Shown here: in pieces, positions 15,227-23,957 of the stretch | Numbering within the stretch: the first letter of the stretch is position 1 | Layout of the letters: every line of letters starts with the position of its first letter | NCBI GenBank assembly: GCA_019119335.1 | Contig: DWXF01000044.1 | Location: 1 to 64,000 of the forward strand | Origin: Candidatus Flavonifractor merdavium | GTDB taxonomy: Bacteria; Bacillota; Clostridia; Oscillospirales; Oscillospiraceae | Direction: 5' to 3' | Length of the DNA: 64,000 bases | Notes under the pieces: generated by a model | Databases searched by the model: none | The model's input: only the letters and a program-made list of their open reading frames with translations | Told to the model about the DNA's origin: nothing | Made by a program: the position numbers and the translations under genes

Positions 15227-15261
15227 GGGATGATCTCCTCCGATCTGTGCATTATGAAGGC

Positions 15262-15290
15262 ATTGTACAGCGAAACAGAAAACTTATCAA
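15262..15290 (-). promoter_or_regulatory. promoter of the YcxB-like / sigma-54 activator unit
   Basis: On the minus strand TTGATA and TACAAT are separated by 17 bases, about 35 bases upstream of the ATG at 15226. It is divergent from the blaI-like promoter. Confidence 0.7.
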
Positions 15291-15325
15291 GTCCGCAAAT
15301 GAAACCCAGCGCTGACAAAAATGGG

Positions 15326-15354
15326 TTGACAATGCTGTCTACATGATATAGACT
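15326..15354 (+). promoter_or_regulatory. promoter of the blaI-like operon
   Basis: TTGACA is followed after 17 bases by TAGACT. The -10 region is covered by the first of two BlaI-type dyads, as expected for an autorepressed operon. Confidence 0.65.
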
Positions 15355-15377
15355 ATAAATGTCTACAAGATGAAGAC
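15337..15377 (+). promoter_or_regulatory. tandem BlaI-type operators
   Basis: Two 17-base dyads, GTCTACATGATATAGAC (15337-15353) and GTCTACAAGATGAAGAC (15361-15377), share the form GTCTACA-N3-TGTAGAC with one mismatch each. They lie 24 bases apart, spanning the -10 and the transcript start. GTCTACA with TGTAGAC is typical of BlaI/MecI/CopY operators. Confidence 0.75.
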
Positions 15378-15392
15378 AAGGAGGGGACGGCC

Positions 15393-15758
15393 ATGAAGGC
15401 CTATCGTTTGGGGGCGGTGGAGGCCAGGTTTGCGGACCTGATCTGGGCCAACGCCCCGCTGACCACCGGGGAGCTGGTCAAGCTGTGCCAAAAGGAGCTG
15501 CAGTGGAAGCGGACCACCACCTACACGGTGTTGAAGCGGCTGTGTGAGCGGGAGATCTTTGAGACCAGGGACAGCGTGGTGACGGCAAAGCTCTCCCGGC
15601 AGGCGTTTTACGCCTGCCAGAGCGAGGAATTTGTGGAGGAGTCCTTCGGCGGCTCCCTGCCCGCCTTTCTGGCGGCCTTTACCGCCAGAAAAAAGCTGTC
15701 CCAGGCTGATGTGGCGGAGCTTAGGAGAATGATTGAGTCCTATGAAGAGGGGGAGTGA
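15393..15758 (+). CDS. blaI: BlaI/MecI/CopY-family repressor
   Basis: The 121-aa winged-helix repressor has the BlaI-type N-terminal DNA-binding domain (AEARFADLIW-like start, WKRTTTYTVLKRLCEREIFE recognition region) and a C-terminal dimerisation part. Such repressors are inactivated by proteolysis triggered by a BlaR1/MecR1-like membrane peptidase, and such a gene follows directly. Two dyads overlap its own promoter. No beta-lactamase gene is seen nearby, so the regulon is unknown. Confidence 0.93.
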   Translation: MKAYRLGAVEARFADLIWANAPLTTGELVKLCQKELQWKRTTTYTVLKRLCEREIFETRDSVVTAKLSRQAFYACQSEEFVEESFGGSLPAFLAAFTARKKLSQADVAELRRMIESYEEGE

Positions 15759-15760
15759 GC

Positions 15761-17674
15761 ATGGCGGTCCTGTTTGAAAAGCTCCTGTCCATGAGCGCTT
15801 CCGCCGGCTGGCTGATTCTGGCGGTGGTGGTGCTGCGGCTGGCGCTGTGCCGGGCCCCCAAATGGATGCGCTGCTGGCTGTGGGCTTTGGTGGGGGTGCG
15901 GCTGGTGATGCCTGTTTCTCTGAAAAGTCCTCTGAGTCTGGTTCCTCAGTCCCCGGCTGAGATGGGGGCCGTCCTGCCGGAGCCGCCGGTTACTCTGCCC
16001 CAGCAGCTGCCGCAGGGTGTGGGCGGGTACACGGCGGCGGCAGATGTCCAGGCGGGCCCGGAGCTGATGGCGGCGCTGGGCTGGCTCTGGCTGGCCGGGG
16101 TTTTGCTGCTGCTGGGGTATGCCCTGCTCAGCATGCTCCGCCTGCGGCGGCGGGTGGCGGAGGCGGCCCTGCTGGAGGGGAAGGTCTGGCAATGCGACCG
16201 GGTGGACACCCCCTTTATCCTGGGCGTGTTCCAGCCCAAAATCTATTTGCCCTCCGACCTGCCTCCGGCGGCGCTGGAGCCGGTGCTGGCCCATGAGCGG
16301 GCCCACCTGGCCCGGAGGGACCACTGGTGGAAGCCGCTGGGCTTTCTGCTGCTGGCGGTCTACTGGTTTCACCCGCTGGTGTGGCTGGCCTACGGGCTGT
16401 TCTGCCGGGATCTGGAGCTGGCCTGCGACGAGCGGGTGGTCCGAAAACTGGATGGGGCGGGGCGGAAGGCCTATTCCCAGGCCCTGCTGACCTGCAGCGC
16501 GGACCGACATGTTTTGGCTGCTTGTCCGCTGGCGTTCGGAGAAGGAAATGTAAAGGGGCGGATCAGGGCGGCGCTGCACTACCGCAAGCCCGCCTTCTGG
16601 CTGGTGCTGGTGGCAGCGGTGGCCTGCGTCGCGGCGGCGGCTTGCTTTCTCACCGACCCGGTCCGCCATCCCACCCTGGAATGGGCCCAAAATCTGACGG
16701 CGGAGCAGGTGGCCTCTGTGGAGCTGGTGGTGATGCCCCAGAGCCAGGACAAGCAGTATAAGCGGTTCTCTTCGGAGGAGATCCCGGCGGTGGTGGCGCT
16801 GCTCAACCAGAGCCGGGGCCGCCCGGAGGGAGAGCCTGAGAGCCTGAACGGGCAGAGCATCTGGTTTTACCTCACCCTCACCGACGGCACCCGGCATGAG
16901 GTGGGCAACATGGGGAACGTCTATCTGGTGATTGACGGGGACTATTACGATGGCCCCTATGACTGGCTCTCCACCTGGGAGGACGCCTATGGCGCAGGGG
17001 ATTCCCCGCTGCCGGAGGGCTATTTTGATCCTGCCCTTACCCTGGAGGATGTGCTGAAACTCTCAGAGAAAGGGGAAGGGCTGGTCTGGGAGGACCTGGA
17101 CGGTTTCTCCTATACCGAGGCGGGCTCCGGCCTTTACATCCGGATCTACCCCATTGACAGCCGGTATACCCTGTGGGTGGGGGGTGCGGGGCCCTCCGGC
17201 TTGATTATGTACGCCAACCTGAACTGTGCGTACTTTGGAGAGGGCGTGGATATCCGTACCGGAGACGCGGCGGCCTTTGTGGAGGGGCAGGAGGAGCGGT
17301 GGAACCGGACGGCGGAGCTGTTTGCCGTCATTGCATCCACTCCCGCTGCGTCTTCCAGTCCCGAGGATTATCTGGACGCCCATCCGGAGGAACACCAGGC
17401 CCTCCTGGACGGCGGGACGGACACCCTGTGCTACATCTTTTCCCAATTCCTGGCGGGGAATCAGACCGGACTGGAGGGCCACCTGATGCGCCTGGTGCTG
17501 GACGAGCTGGCCCCGGAGGCCCGGCTCAAGCTGGAGGCCGATACCGGGCAGGAATATTTCGACGCCTGGCGGGAGACGGCGGAGGGTGTTCTGGAGGAAC
17601 AGGGGGCGGAATGGATGGAAGAAAACCAGCCCGCCATGTGGCTCATGCTGCAAATGCAAAGGGCGGAACCCTAA
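15761..17674 (+). CDS. BlaR1/MecR1-like M56-family membrane metallopeptidase with unusual sensor domain
   Basis: The protein is about 637 aa. I chose ATG 15761 because the GAAGAGGGGGAG site is too close to the GTG at 15755. The N-terminal half is an M56 membrane protease: several transmembrane helices and the zinc motif HERAHLARRDHWW near residue 178, then DLELACDERVV with the third ligand. After a last membrane helix (FWLVLVAAVACVAAAACFL, about 277-296) comes a 340-residue extracytoplasmic region. I see no penicillin-binding SxxK/KTG pattern there, so the ligand is probably not a beta-lactam. It is coupled with the BlaI-like gene. Confidence 0.88.
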   Translation: MAVLFEKLLSMSASAGWLILAVVVLRLALCRAPKWMRCWLWALVGVRLVMPVSLKSPLSLVPQSPAEMGAVLPEPPVTLPQQLPQGVGGYTAAADVQAGPELMAALGWLWLAGVLLLLGYALLSMLRLRRRVAEAALLEGKVWQCDRVDTPFILGVFQPKIYLPSDLPPAALEPVLAHERAHLARRDHWWKPLGFLLLAVYWFHPLVWLAYGLFCRDLELACDERVVRKLDGAGRKAYSQALLTCSADRHVLAACPLAFGEGNVKGRIRAALHYRKPAFWLVLVAAVACVAAAACFLTDPVRHPTLEWAQNLTAEQVASVELVVMPQSQDKQYKRFSSEEIPAVVALLNQSRGRPEGEPESLNGQSIWFYLTLTDGTRHEVGNMGNVYLVIDGDYYDGPYDWLSTWEDAYGAGDSPLPEGYFDPALTLEDVLKLSEKGEGLVWEDLDGFSYTEAGSGLYIRIYPIDSRYTLWVGGAGPSGLIMYANLNCAYFGEGVDIRTGDAAAFVEGQEERWNRTAELFAVIASTPAASSSPEDYLDAHPEEHQALLDGGTDTLCYIFSQFLAGNQTGLEGHLMRLVLDELAPEARLKLEADTGQEYFDAWRETAEGVLEEQGAEWMEENQPAMWLMLQMQRAEP

Positions 17675-17687
17675 GGTTCCGCCCTTT
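17658..17687. terminator. bidirectional terminator overlapping the stop codon
   Basis: AAAGGGCGGAACC-CTAA-GGTTCCGCCCTTT; the stop codon of the M56 peptidase gene lies in the loop. It serves the convergent permease gene as well. Confidence 0.85.
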
Positions 17688-17706
17688 GTTTGTTGAAAAA
17701 GAGGGG

Positions 17707-19044
17707 TTATTCGCTTTTGATGGCCTCCAGGGCGGGAATCTGTACCGCCTTGTTGGCGGGATAGTAGCCCGAGCCCAGACCGATAAAGACGGAAAAGACA
17801 ATGGCAAAGATCAGCAGCCAGGGAGGAATCACCGACACCCGGTTGATGCCCTCGCCCCCCAGGATAGCGGCGGGAATGTTTTCCGGCGACAGGCCGATGG
17901 ATACCAGGTTGATGATCACCGAGGCGATAAAGCTGATGATGCAGCCGATGACCCCGCCGATAAGCCCGATGGCCCCCGCCTCGGACAGAAACATGATGCG
18001 CACGTCGGAGACATAGCAGCCCAGGGCCTTCATAATGCCGATCTCCCGGGTGCGCTCGGAGATGGACATGATCATGGTGTTGGTGATGCCCAGGGCGGCC
18101 ACGAACAGGGAGATGGCCCCCAGACCGCCCAGCATCATCTGCTTCTGCCGGGCCTCCTTCTCCATGGGCTTGCGGATGCTCTCCATGGACTCGGTGCCAT
18201 ACCCCATGGCCTTAATCTCCTGCTCAATGTCGGCCACCCGGTCGATGGAGCTCACCTTTACCAGCACGGAGTCGTAGGGAAGCTTCTTTTTGGCGGGCCC
18301 CTGCACCTTGTCCAGCAGCTTGCGCAGGTCGGTCAGGCTCATGATCATGCCCTCTGAAGTCTCATAGCCCTTGGAGTAGTCCTCCTTCATCACCCCGGCG
18401 GGGGTGACCGGCAGCTTGATGGTGCCGGAGGCGGTGGCAATCTCCATGGTCAGGGTGGTTTTCATGGGGTCAAAGTAGGGGGGCGGCAGCTGGGTGGGCT
18501 GGCCGTTGTCGTCCAGCTCCCCCGCCCAGCGGTCGATCATGTTCCGCCCCTCCGGGCGCAGGGTGTCCTTGAAGCTGTAAGCCAGAAACTCCCCGATGAC
18601 CACCTCGCCGTCCCGCTTGGCGGCTGAGCCGTTGAGAATACGGTAGCCCAGCCGCTCCATCTCCCCGGTGTCCATGCCCACCACCGAGGTCCAATCGGCC
18701 ACATAGCGGTTTCCGGTGCCGGCCAGCAGGCGGATGGAGTCCACCTCCAGGGTCTGCTTGGGGGAGACACCCACCACGCCGTCCATGTTGCGCAGCCGCT
18801 TCACCAGGGCGTCGTCCAGCTTGACCTTGCCCTTGCCCTTCTGGGGGGCGCTGACGGTGATGATGGTGAGATCCCCCATCTCCGAGAGCAGCTTTTCCTG
18901 GGTCTCCTTCATGCCGATGCCCAGGGACACCATGATGACGATGGAGCAGCACCCGATCAGCACCCCCAGCACCGTCAGAAAGGTGCGGGAGCGCCGCCGC
19001 ATGAGGTTTTGCAGGCAGATGCGGAGCAGGTCTTTCTTCCGCAT
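17707..19044 (-). CDS. MacB-type ABC transporter permease
   Basis: The 445-aa FtsX/MacB-like permease has an N-terminal transmembrane helix (TFLTVLGVLIGCCSIVIMVSL) and a large extracytoplasmic domain of about 230 residues. Three C-terminal helices form the FtsX domain with the usual SISERTREIGIMKALGC motif. It is the last gene of an ATPase / repeat protein / permease operon, starting 3 bases after the repeat gene. MacB-type systems use ATP to move or act on substrates outside the membrane (peptides, lipoproteins, antibiotics). The upstream two-component system suggests a cell-envelope stress or antimicrobial response. Confidence 0.92.
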   Translation of the reverse strand: MRKKDLLRICLQNLMRRRSRTFLTVLGVLIGCCSIVIMVSLGIGMKETQEKLLSEMGDLTIITVSAPQKGKGKVKLDDALVKRLRNMDGVVGVSPKQTLEVDSIRLLAGTGNRYVADWTSVVGMDTGEMERLGYRILNGSAAKRDGEVVIGEFLAYSFKDTLRPEGRNMIDRWAGELDDNGQPTQLPPPYFDPMKTTLTMEIATASGTIKLPVTPAGVMKEDYSKGYETSEGMIMSLTDLRKLLDKVQGPAKKKLPYDSVLVKVSSIDRVADIEQEIKAMGYGTESMESIRKPMEKEARQKQMMLGGLGAISLFVAALGITNTMIMSISERTREIGIMKALGCYVSDVRIMFLSEAGAIGLIGGVIGCIISFIASVIINLVSIGLSPENIPAAILGGEGINRVSVIPPWLLIFAIVFSVFIGLGSGYYPANKAVQIPALEAIKSE

Positions 19045-19047
19045 GGC

Positions 19048-21531
19048 TTATTCCTCCCCGCTGCTGCCGGCGTCGTCCCAGTCGTCCCAGCTGCCGCCGG
19101 TGGTATTGAGCAGCTGAGCGGCCTTCTTTTTGCGCACAAGAATCACCACCACCAGCACGATCACCACAGCCCCCGCCGCCAGGACGATGGGCAGCACGGG
19201 GATGTGGGGGCCGGAATTCTCCTCCATGGAGCCTTCCCCGTCGTCCATGGGAGGAACATATTCCTCCGCCGTCAGCTTGATGGGAAATTCCTTGGTCTGC
19301 ACCTGCTGGTCGGCATTCTCATAGGAAATTTTCAGCACCACATTGATTTCTCCTGCCTTGTTGGGGGAGATGGCAAAGCCCACATTGCCGTTGGTCCCGG
19401 CGGTGACGTTGCCCAGATACTGGGTGCGGGCGGGAGTGTCCACATCCTCTCCCACCACAGTGGCCTCCAGGTTGGAGATGTCATCCTTCCCCTTGTTCAC
19501 ATAGGCCAGGGTGAGCTCGATTTCCTCACCCACAGTGCCGAACTCGGGGACGGTAGGGGCGTTGATCTGGAACCGGTCGGGCTGGTAGACGGGGACGGAC
19601 AGCTTGATGTCCGAGCTGGCCTGGGTCCGCTTTTCCCCGTCTTTGTACTCATATTTAAAGGAGATGCTGATGCTCTGGGCGCCGGTCTTGCTGGCGGGCA
19701 CCACCCGCATGGGGACCTGCTGAGCCTTGCTGCCCCCAGCGGCCAGGGATTTGTAAAAATAGGTGTTGGTGCTGCCGTCTATGGTGAAGCACCCCCCGCC
19801 GTCCACCGTGACCACCACGTTTTCCACCTTGGAAACGCCGGTGTTTTCAAAGGTGAAGTCCAGGGGGAACTTGGAGCCGGCGGCCACCGACTCCCCGCCG
19901 TAGCCAAAGCTGCGGATCACCAGGTTGGGGATGGAGGGATCACTCTTTACGGGCAGGTTGGCGGACAGGTTGAGCCGGTCGGTAGCGGTGGCCTGGGTGA
20001 TGGTCTCTCCGTTGTCATAGCTGTATTTCAGCTCGGTGCTGAGGGACTGGCTGGTGGAGGTCAGGTCCTTGGCGGCCTGGACGCGCACGGAGATGGCGGC
20101 GCTCTGGCCGGGCTCTATCTCGGGCAGCAGGAAGGTGGAGGTGTCGCTGAGAACGGTCAGCCCGTCGGAGGGGGTGACCGACGCCGTGGGAGAGAGCAGT
20201 TTGGTGGTTCCGGCATTCTGGAAGGTGAGGGTGATATCCGCGCTCTGGCCGGGGTCGAGGGGTTTTTCCATGGCCGAGCGGGTGACCAGTACCACCGGCT
20301 GGGGCACGCTCTCCTTGGCCAGAGTGGGGATGATCACCTTGTCGGAGGCGGTGGCCTGGGCCATGGTGGCGCCGTTGTCGTAGCTGTATTTCAGCTCGGT
20401 GCTGAGGGATTGGCTGGAGGAATTGAGGCTTTTCAGCGCCTTGACCCGCACGGAGATGGCGGCGCTCTGCCCGCCTTCCACGTCGGGCAGCAGGAAGGTG
20501 GAGGCGTCGTTGAGCACCATCAGAGACTCGGAGGGGGTGACGGTGACCGAGGGGGACACCAGCTTGTTCTTGCTGGTGTTGCGGAAAGTGATGGTGAGCT
20601 CCGCCTCCTCCCCGGGGCCGATGGGGTTAGCCAGCTGGGAGCGGGTGACCAGCACCACCGGCTGAGGCGCGCTCTCCCGGGCCAGGGCGGGGATGGAGAT
20701 TTTATCTGAAATCGTCCCCTGGGTCAGGGCGACGTTGTTATAATAGTTGAATTTCAGCTCCACGCCCAGAGATTGGGCGGGAGAGGCGATGGTGGCGTTG
20801 GCCTTGAGCTTGACGCTGACGGTGCCGGTCTTTTTGCCGCCGATATCTTTCAGCAGGAAGGAGGAGGCGCCTCCAACAATGGTCAGCCCGTCGGAAGGGG
20901 TGAAGGTGGCGACAGGGGACTTCAGCGTAGCGTTGGCCAGGTTCTGGAAGGAGACGGTGACGGTAAATTCCTGCCCGGCCTCCACCGGCTGCCTGATCTC
21001 GTTGCGGGAGACCAGTACCATGGGGGCGGGAATGGGCTCCGGCGGCGGAGGCGGGGTGGGAGCGGGGGGAGTGGGAATCTGGGAGGGGTCAAAGACCACC
21101 GCCTCGGTGACGGTGAGCTCCAGGGTCTGATAGGAGTCCGGCGAGCTGGGCAGACCCACCTGCAGCCGCAGGCTCTGCCCCGAGCCCTTGTACTGCAGGC
21201 CGGTGAGGGTGACGGCGTAGACCAGGGGCTTGCCATCCTCCGAGGTGCGCGCCACCGAGGCCGAGCCGCCGGTGAAGCTGTCCTCCAGCTTGGTCACGTC
21301 CAGGGTGCCTACATCGGTGCTGGGGGAGTTGGTGTCCTTGATGGATACGGTGATGTTTACCGTGTCGCCTTTGTTGATGGATCCCACGCTGCCGCCGGCG
21401 GCGTTGGTGAGGGTGTAGCCGGTGATGTAGAGGTTGGTGCCGTCCGCCCCCAGGGCGGCGGGCAGGGCCGCCGTCAGCAGGGCCAGAAGGAGCAGCAGGG
21501 AGAGCAGTTTTTGGGACAGATTAGGTTTCAT
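19048..21531 (-). CDS. secreted, membrane-anchored CARDB/Ig-like repeat protein of an ABC operon
   Basis: The 827-aa product (from MKPNLSQK; AAGGAG 9 bases upstream) has a signal peptide ending near ALGADG. At least four similar domains of about 125 residues follow; three carry the phrase VVLVTRS or VLVSRNE and end with SLSTELKYSYDNG-like strands. Next come a VYQPDRFQINAP domain, a single transmembrane helix (VLPIVLAAGAVVIVLVVVILV) and a short acidic tail. The folds look like CARDB / S-layer-associated beta sandwiches. It lies between the ATPase and permease of a MacB-type transporter and probably is its extracellular partner. A short PTPPAPTPPPPPEP linker precedes the repeats. Confidence 0.87.
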   Translation of the reverse strand: MKPNLSQKLLSLLLLLALLTAALPAALGADGTNLYITGYTLTNAAGGSVGSINKGDTVNITVSIKDTNSPSTDVGTLDVTKLEDSFTGGSASVARTSEDGKPLVYAVTLTGLQYKGSGQSLRLQVGLPSSPDSYQTLELTVTEAVVFDPSQIPTPPAPTPPPPPEPIPAPMVLVSRNEIRQPVEAGQEFTVTVSFQNLANATLKSPVATFTPSDGLTIVGGASSFLLKDIGGKKTGTVSVKLKANATIASPAQSLGVELKFNYYNNVALTQGTISDKISIPALARESAPQPVVLVTRSQLANPIGPGEEAELTITFRNTSKNKLVSPSVTVTPSESLMVLNDASTFLLPDVEGGQSAAISVRVKALKSLNSSSQSLSTELKYSYDNGATMAQATASDKVIIPTLAKESVPQPVVLVTRSAMEKPLDPGQSADITLTFQNAGTTKLLSPTASVTPSDGLTVLSDTSTFLLPEIEPGQSAAISVRVQAAKDLTSTSQSLSTELKYSYDNGETITQATATDRLNLSANLPVKSDPSIPNLVIRSFGYGGESVAAGSKFPLDFTFENTGVSKVENVVVTVDGGGCFTIDGSTNTYFYKSLAAGGSKAQQVPMRVVPASKTGAQSISISFKYEYKDGEKRTQASSDIKLSVPVYQPDRFQINAPTVPEFGTVGEEIELTLAYVNKGKDDISNLEATVVGEDVDTPARTQYLGNVTAGTNGNVGFAISPNKAGEINVVLKISYENADQQVQTKEFPIKLTAEEYVPPMDDGEGSMEENSGPHIPVLPIVLAAGAVVIVLVVVILVRKKKAAQLLNTTGGSWDDWDDAGSSGEE

Positions 21532-22255
21532 GGCGTGATTTCTCCTTATGATTGACTTGGTTGCTGACGATCTCGCCGTCGATGAGAGTGACAATCCGGT
21601 GGGCGTAGGAGGCCATCTCCGGGTCGTGGGTGACCAGAATAATGGTCTGGTGGTAGTCCCGGGCGAAGGTACAGATCATGTTCATGATCTCCACCGTGGT
21701 TTTGGAGTCCAGGTTGCCGGTGGGCTCATCGGCAAAGACCACGTCGGGCCGGGCGATAAAGGCCCGGGCGATGCCCGCCCGCTGCTGCTGGCCGCCGGAC
21801 ATCTGCCGGGGGAAGTGGTCCAGCCGGTGGGACAGCCCCACCCGGCACAGCAGCTTCCGGGCGGCGGCCTCCCGCTGAGCCTTGGGTACCCCCCGGAACA
21901 GAAGGGGCATGGCCACGTTTTCCGTGGCGGTCAGGTTGGGCAGCAGGTTGTAGGACTGGAACACAAAGCCCAGGTGCCGCTGGCGGAAGGAGGCAAGCTG
22001 GTTTTCGTTCAGCCGGGAGATGGGCACGCCGCCGATGAGCACCTCTCCCCGGGTGGGCTTTTCCATACCGGCCAGCTGGTTGAGCAGGGTGGACTTGCCG
22101 GAGCCGGAGGTGCCGAAGATGCAGCAGATCTCTCCCCGCATCACATTCAGGTTGATGCGCTTGAGAGCCACCACCGTCTCGTCGCCGATGGGGTACTCCT
22201 TGCGGATATTTTTCACTTCGATGATGGGCCGGCTGCGGGCGTCGGATGGAGTCAT
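21521..22255 (-). CDS. MacB/LolD-type ABC transporter ATPase
   Basis: The 244-aa ATPase has Walker A FGTSGSGKST, Q-loop VFQSYNLLPNLTATENV, signature MSGGQQQRAGIARA, Walker B VVFADEPTGNLD and the switch His VTHDPEMA. The start MTPSDARS is chosen because AAGGAGG lies 9 bases upstream of it, not of the track start. It overlaps the repeat-protein gene by 11 bases. It powers the MacB-type permease encoded two genes downstream. Confidence 0.95.
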   Translation of the reverse strand: MTPSDARSRPIIEVKNIRKEYPIGDETVVALKRINLNVMRGEICCIFGTSGSGKSTLLNQLAGMEKPTRGEVLIGGVPISRLNENQLASFRQRHLGFVFQSYNLLPNLTATENVAMPLLFRGVPKAQREAAARKLLCRVGLSHRLDHFPRQMSGGQQQRAGIARAFIARPDVVFADEPTGNLDSKTTVEIMNMICTFARDYHQTIILVTHDPEMASYAHRIVTLIDGEIVSNQVNHKEKSRHET

Positions 22256-22292
22256 GGGCGCGGCCTCCTTTCTGGGACCATCATACCCGGCC

Positions 22293-22327
22293 AAACTTTA
22301 TCAGCCACCCAGCGGAAGCTAAAGTTT
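22293..22327 (-). promoter_or_regulatory. inverted repeat upstream of ABC operon, possible response-regulator site
   Basis: AAACTTTA and TAAAGTTT flank 19 bases. A TATGAT element lies just downstream on the minus strand with no good -35 at 17 bases, which fits an activated promoter. This is weak evidence. Confidence 0.3.
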
Positions 22328-22341
22328 TCTAAAGAAAATGC

Positions 22342-22376
22342 AAAGACTCCGAACCGCTTCACGGTTCGGAGTCTTT
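22342..22376 (-). terminator. terminator of the two-component operon
   Basis: AAAGACTCCGAACCG pairs with CGGTTCGGAGTCTTT around a 5-base loop and includes the stop codon of the kinase gene. It separates the kinase from the ABC operon. Confidence 0.75.
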
Positions 22377-23957
22377 CTCAGACGGTGGGGGCGCCAGAGG
22401 CAGCTCCAGCAGAAATTCGGTGCTGCGCCCCGGTGCGGGGTGCGGGTTGAGGGCGATGACGCCTCCGTGCTTCTCCATGATCCGGCGGGTGATGGACAGG
22501 CCCAGGCCGCTGCCCTTGCCGGAGCGGGCCTCGCTGCCCACCACAAAGGGGTCAAAAATCCGTTTGGCCCGCTCCGGCGGAATGCCCGCTCCGTTGTCGC
22601 CCATGCGCAGCAGGGCAGTTTTGGACCCGGCGGAAATATCGAAAAAGAGGGCCGTACCCAGCCGGTTGTGCCGCAGGGCATTGGACAGCAGGTTGTCCAG
22701 CACCCGGCGGAACTGCATGGGATCCAGAGCACAAAAGACTGGCCGTTCCGGGATGGAGACCTCCAGAGAAAAACCGGCCAGGTCGATCTCGTCGTACTTG
22801 CCCGCCAGATATTCCCGCAAAAACTCGCACAGGTCGGTGCGCTCCGGGCGGAGCACAAATTCCGGGTGCTCCACCTTGCTGTACTCATGGAAGGCGTTCA
22901 CCAGCTCGGTGAGAGCCTCCGCCTTGCCGTGGATGGCCCGGAGGTAGCGCTCCTGCTCCTCCGGCGGCACCTTTCCGTCGCAGATGGCGTCGATGTACCC
23001 GGCGATGACGGTGATGGGGGTCTTTAAATCGTGGGAGATGTCGGCAATCAGCTTCTGCCGGTCCTGGTCCATCTGCCGCCGCTGGGCCTCGCTCTCCGCC
23101 AGCTGCAGGGAAAACCGGTCCAGGCTCTCTCCGATGCGGCGGATCTCCCGGGGACCGCTCCAGCCGCCCGGCTGCACCGGCCTGTTTTCCGACTGGGCCA
23201 CCACCGCCTCGTTGAGCCGCCGGAGGGGACGGGCAATGGTCCGCCGGAGCTGGAAGATGAACAGGGCGGTCACCCCCAGATAGAGGGGGAAAAAGAGCAG
23301 CCAGATCCTCCAGGACTCCTGATATGCGGTCTGGTAGGCCGCGTCGCTGAGCGGCGTCACCCGCAGCACTGCGGTCATGGGCCTGCCGTCCGCGGCCTGG
23401 AAGGGGGCGCGGAACAGCTCATTGCTGGAGAGCAGCTGAAACTCCCGCTGGGTATAGCCGCTTCTGCCGTCGCCAAAGCCCCCGAAAACCACCTGCAGGT
23501 TTTCATCCAGCACCATGATCTCCGGGGTGGGGTGCTGTACGTCGTCCTGGTAGACGGTGCGGACCAGCAGGTGCCGGTGGGAGCCGTCCGGCTGGGTGGT
23601 GTGGTAGATGTCCACGGCCACCGGTTCCCCATAGGGAAGGATGCAGTCCAGCTCCTCCGCCGTATAGGCCATGTCAAAGCCTCCGCCGGAGGCATAGACC
23701 TGGGCGCCTCCGCCGTCGTAAATGGCAAAGTCGCCCCGGCCGTGTTTGAGATAGCGGGTCAGCTCCTGATAGGTTCCGGCGCTCAGGGCCGGGTCCTTCA
23801 GCAGTCCGTCCCAGTCCGGCGGCTGGTAGATCTGGTCCAGCCTGCTGTTCCACAGCCAGAACAGAGCGGACGCGATCAGCAGCAGCGTCAGGGTGAAAAG
23901 CAGATAGCTGCGCACCAGCAGGCCGAACAGGCTGCCCCGCAAGAGCTTATTTTTCAA
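22359..23957 (-). CDS. sensor histidine kinase
   Basis: The 532-aa membrane kinase has two transmembrane helices (LFTLTLLLIASALFWLW and WLLFFPLYLGVTALFIFQL) enclosing an extracytoplasmic sensor of about 190 residues. A HAMP-like linker follows, then the phosphoacceptor ISHDLKTPITVIAGY and the ATPase boxes LDNLLSNALRHN, DNGAGIPPE and GSGLGLSI. The gene overlaps the response-regulator gene by 11 bases. It probably controls the adjacent MacB-like operon. Confidence 0.95.
   Translation of the reverse strand: MKNKLLRGSLFGLLVRSYLLFTLTLLLIASALFWLWNSRLDQIYQPPDWDGLLKDPALSAGTYQELTRYLKHGRGDFAIYDGGGAQVYASGGGFDMAYTAEELDCILPYGEPVAVDIYHTTQPDGSHRHLLVRTVYQDDVQHPTPEIMVLDENLQVVFGGFGDGRSGYTQREFQLLSSNELFRAPFQAADGRPMTAVLRVTPLSDAAYQTAYQESWRIWLLFFPLYLGVTALFIFQLRRTIARPLRRLNEAVVAQSENRPVQPGGWSGPREIRRIGESLDRFSLQLAESEAQRRQMDQDRQKLIADISHDLKTPITVIAGYIDAICDGKVPPEEQERYLRAIHGKAEALTELVNAFHEYSKVEHPEFVLRPERTDLCEFLREYLAGKYDEIDLAGFSLEVSIPERPVFCALDPMQFRRVLDNLLSNALRHNRLGTALFFDISAGSKTALLRMGDNGAGIPPERAKRIFDPFVVGSEARSGKGSGLGLSITRRIMEKHGGVIALNPHPAPGRSTEFLLELPLAPPPSEKDSEP

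Noticed and set aside
15755-15763. GTG start at 15755 for the M56 peptidase
   Set aside because: The ribosome binding site ends only 1-2 bases before it; ATG 15761 has proper spacing.
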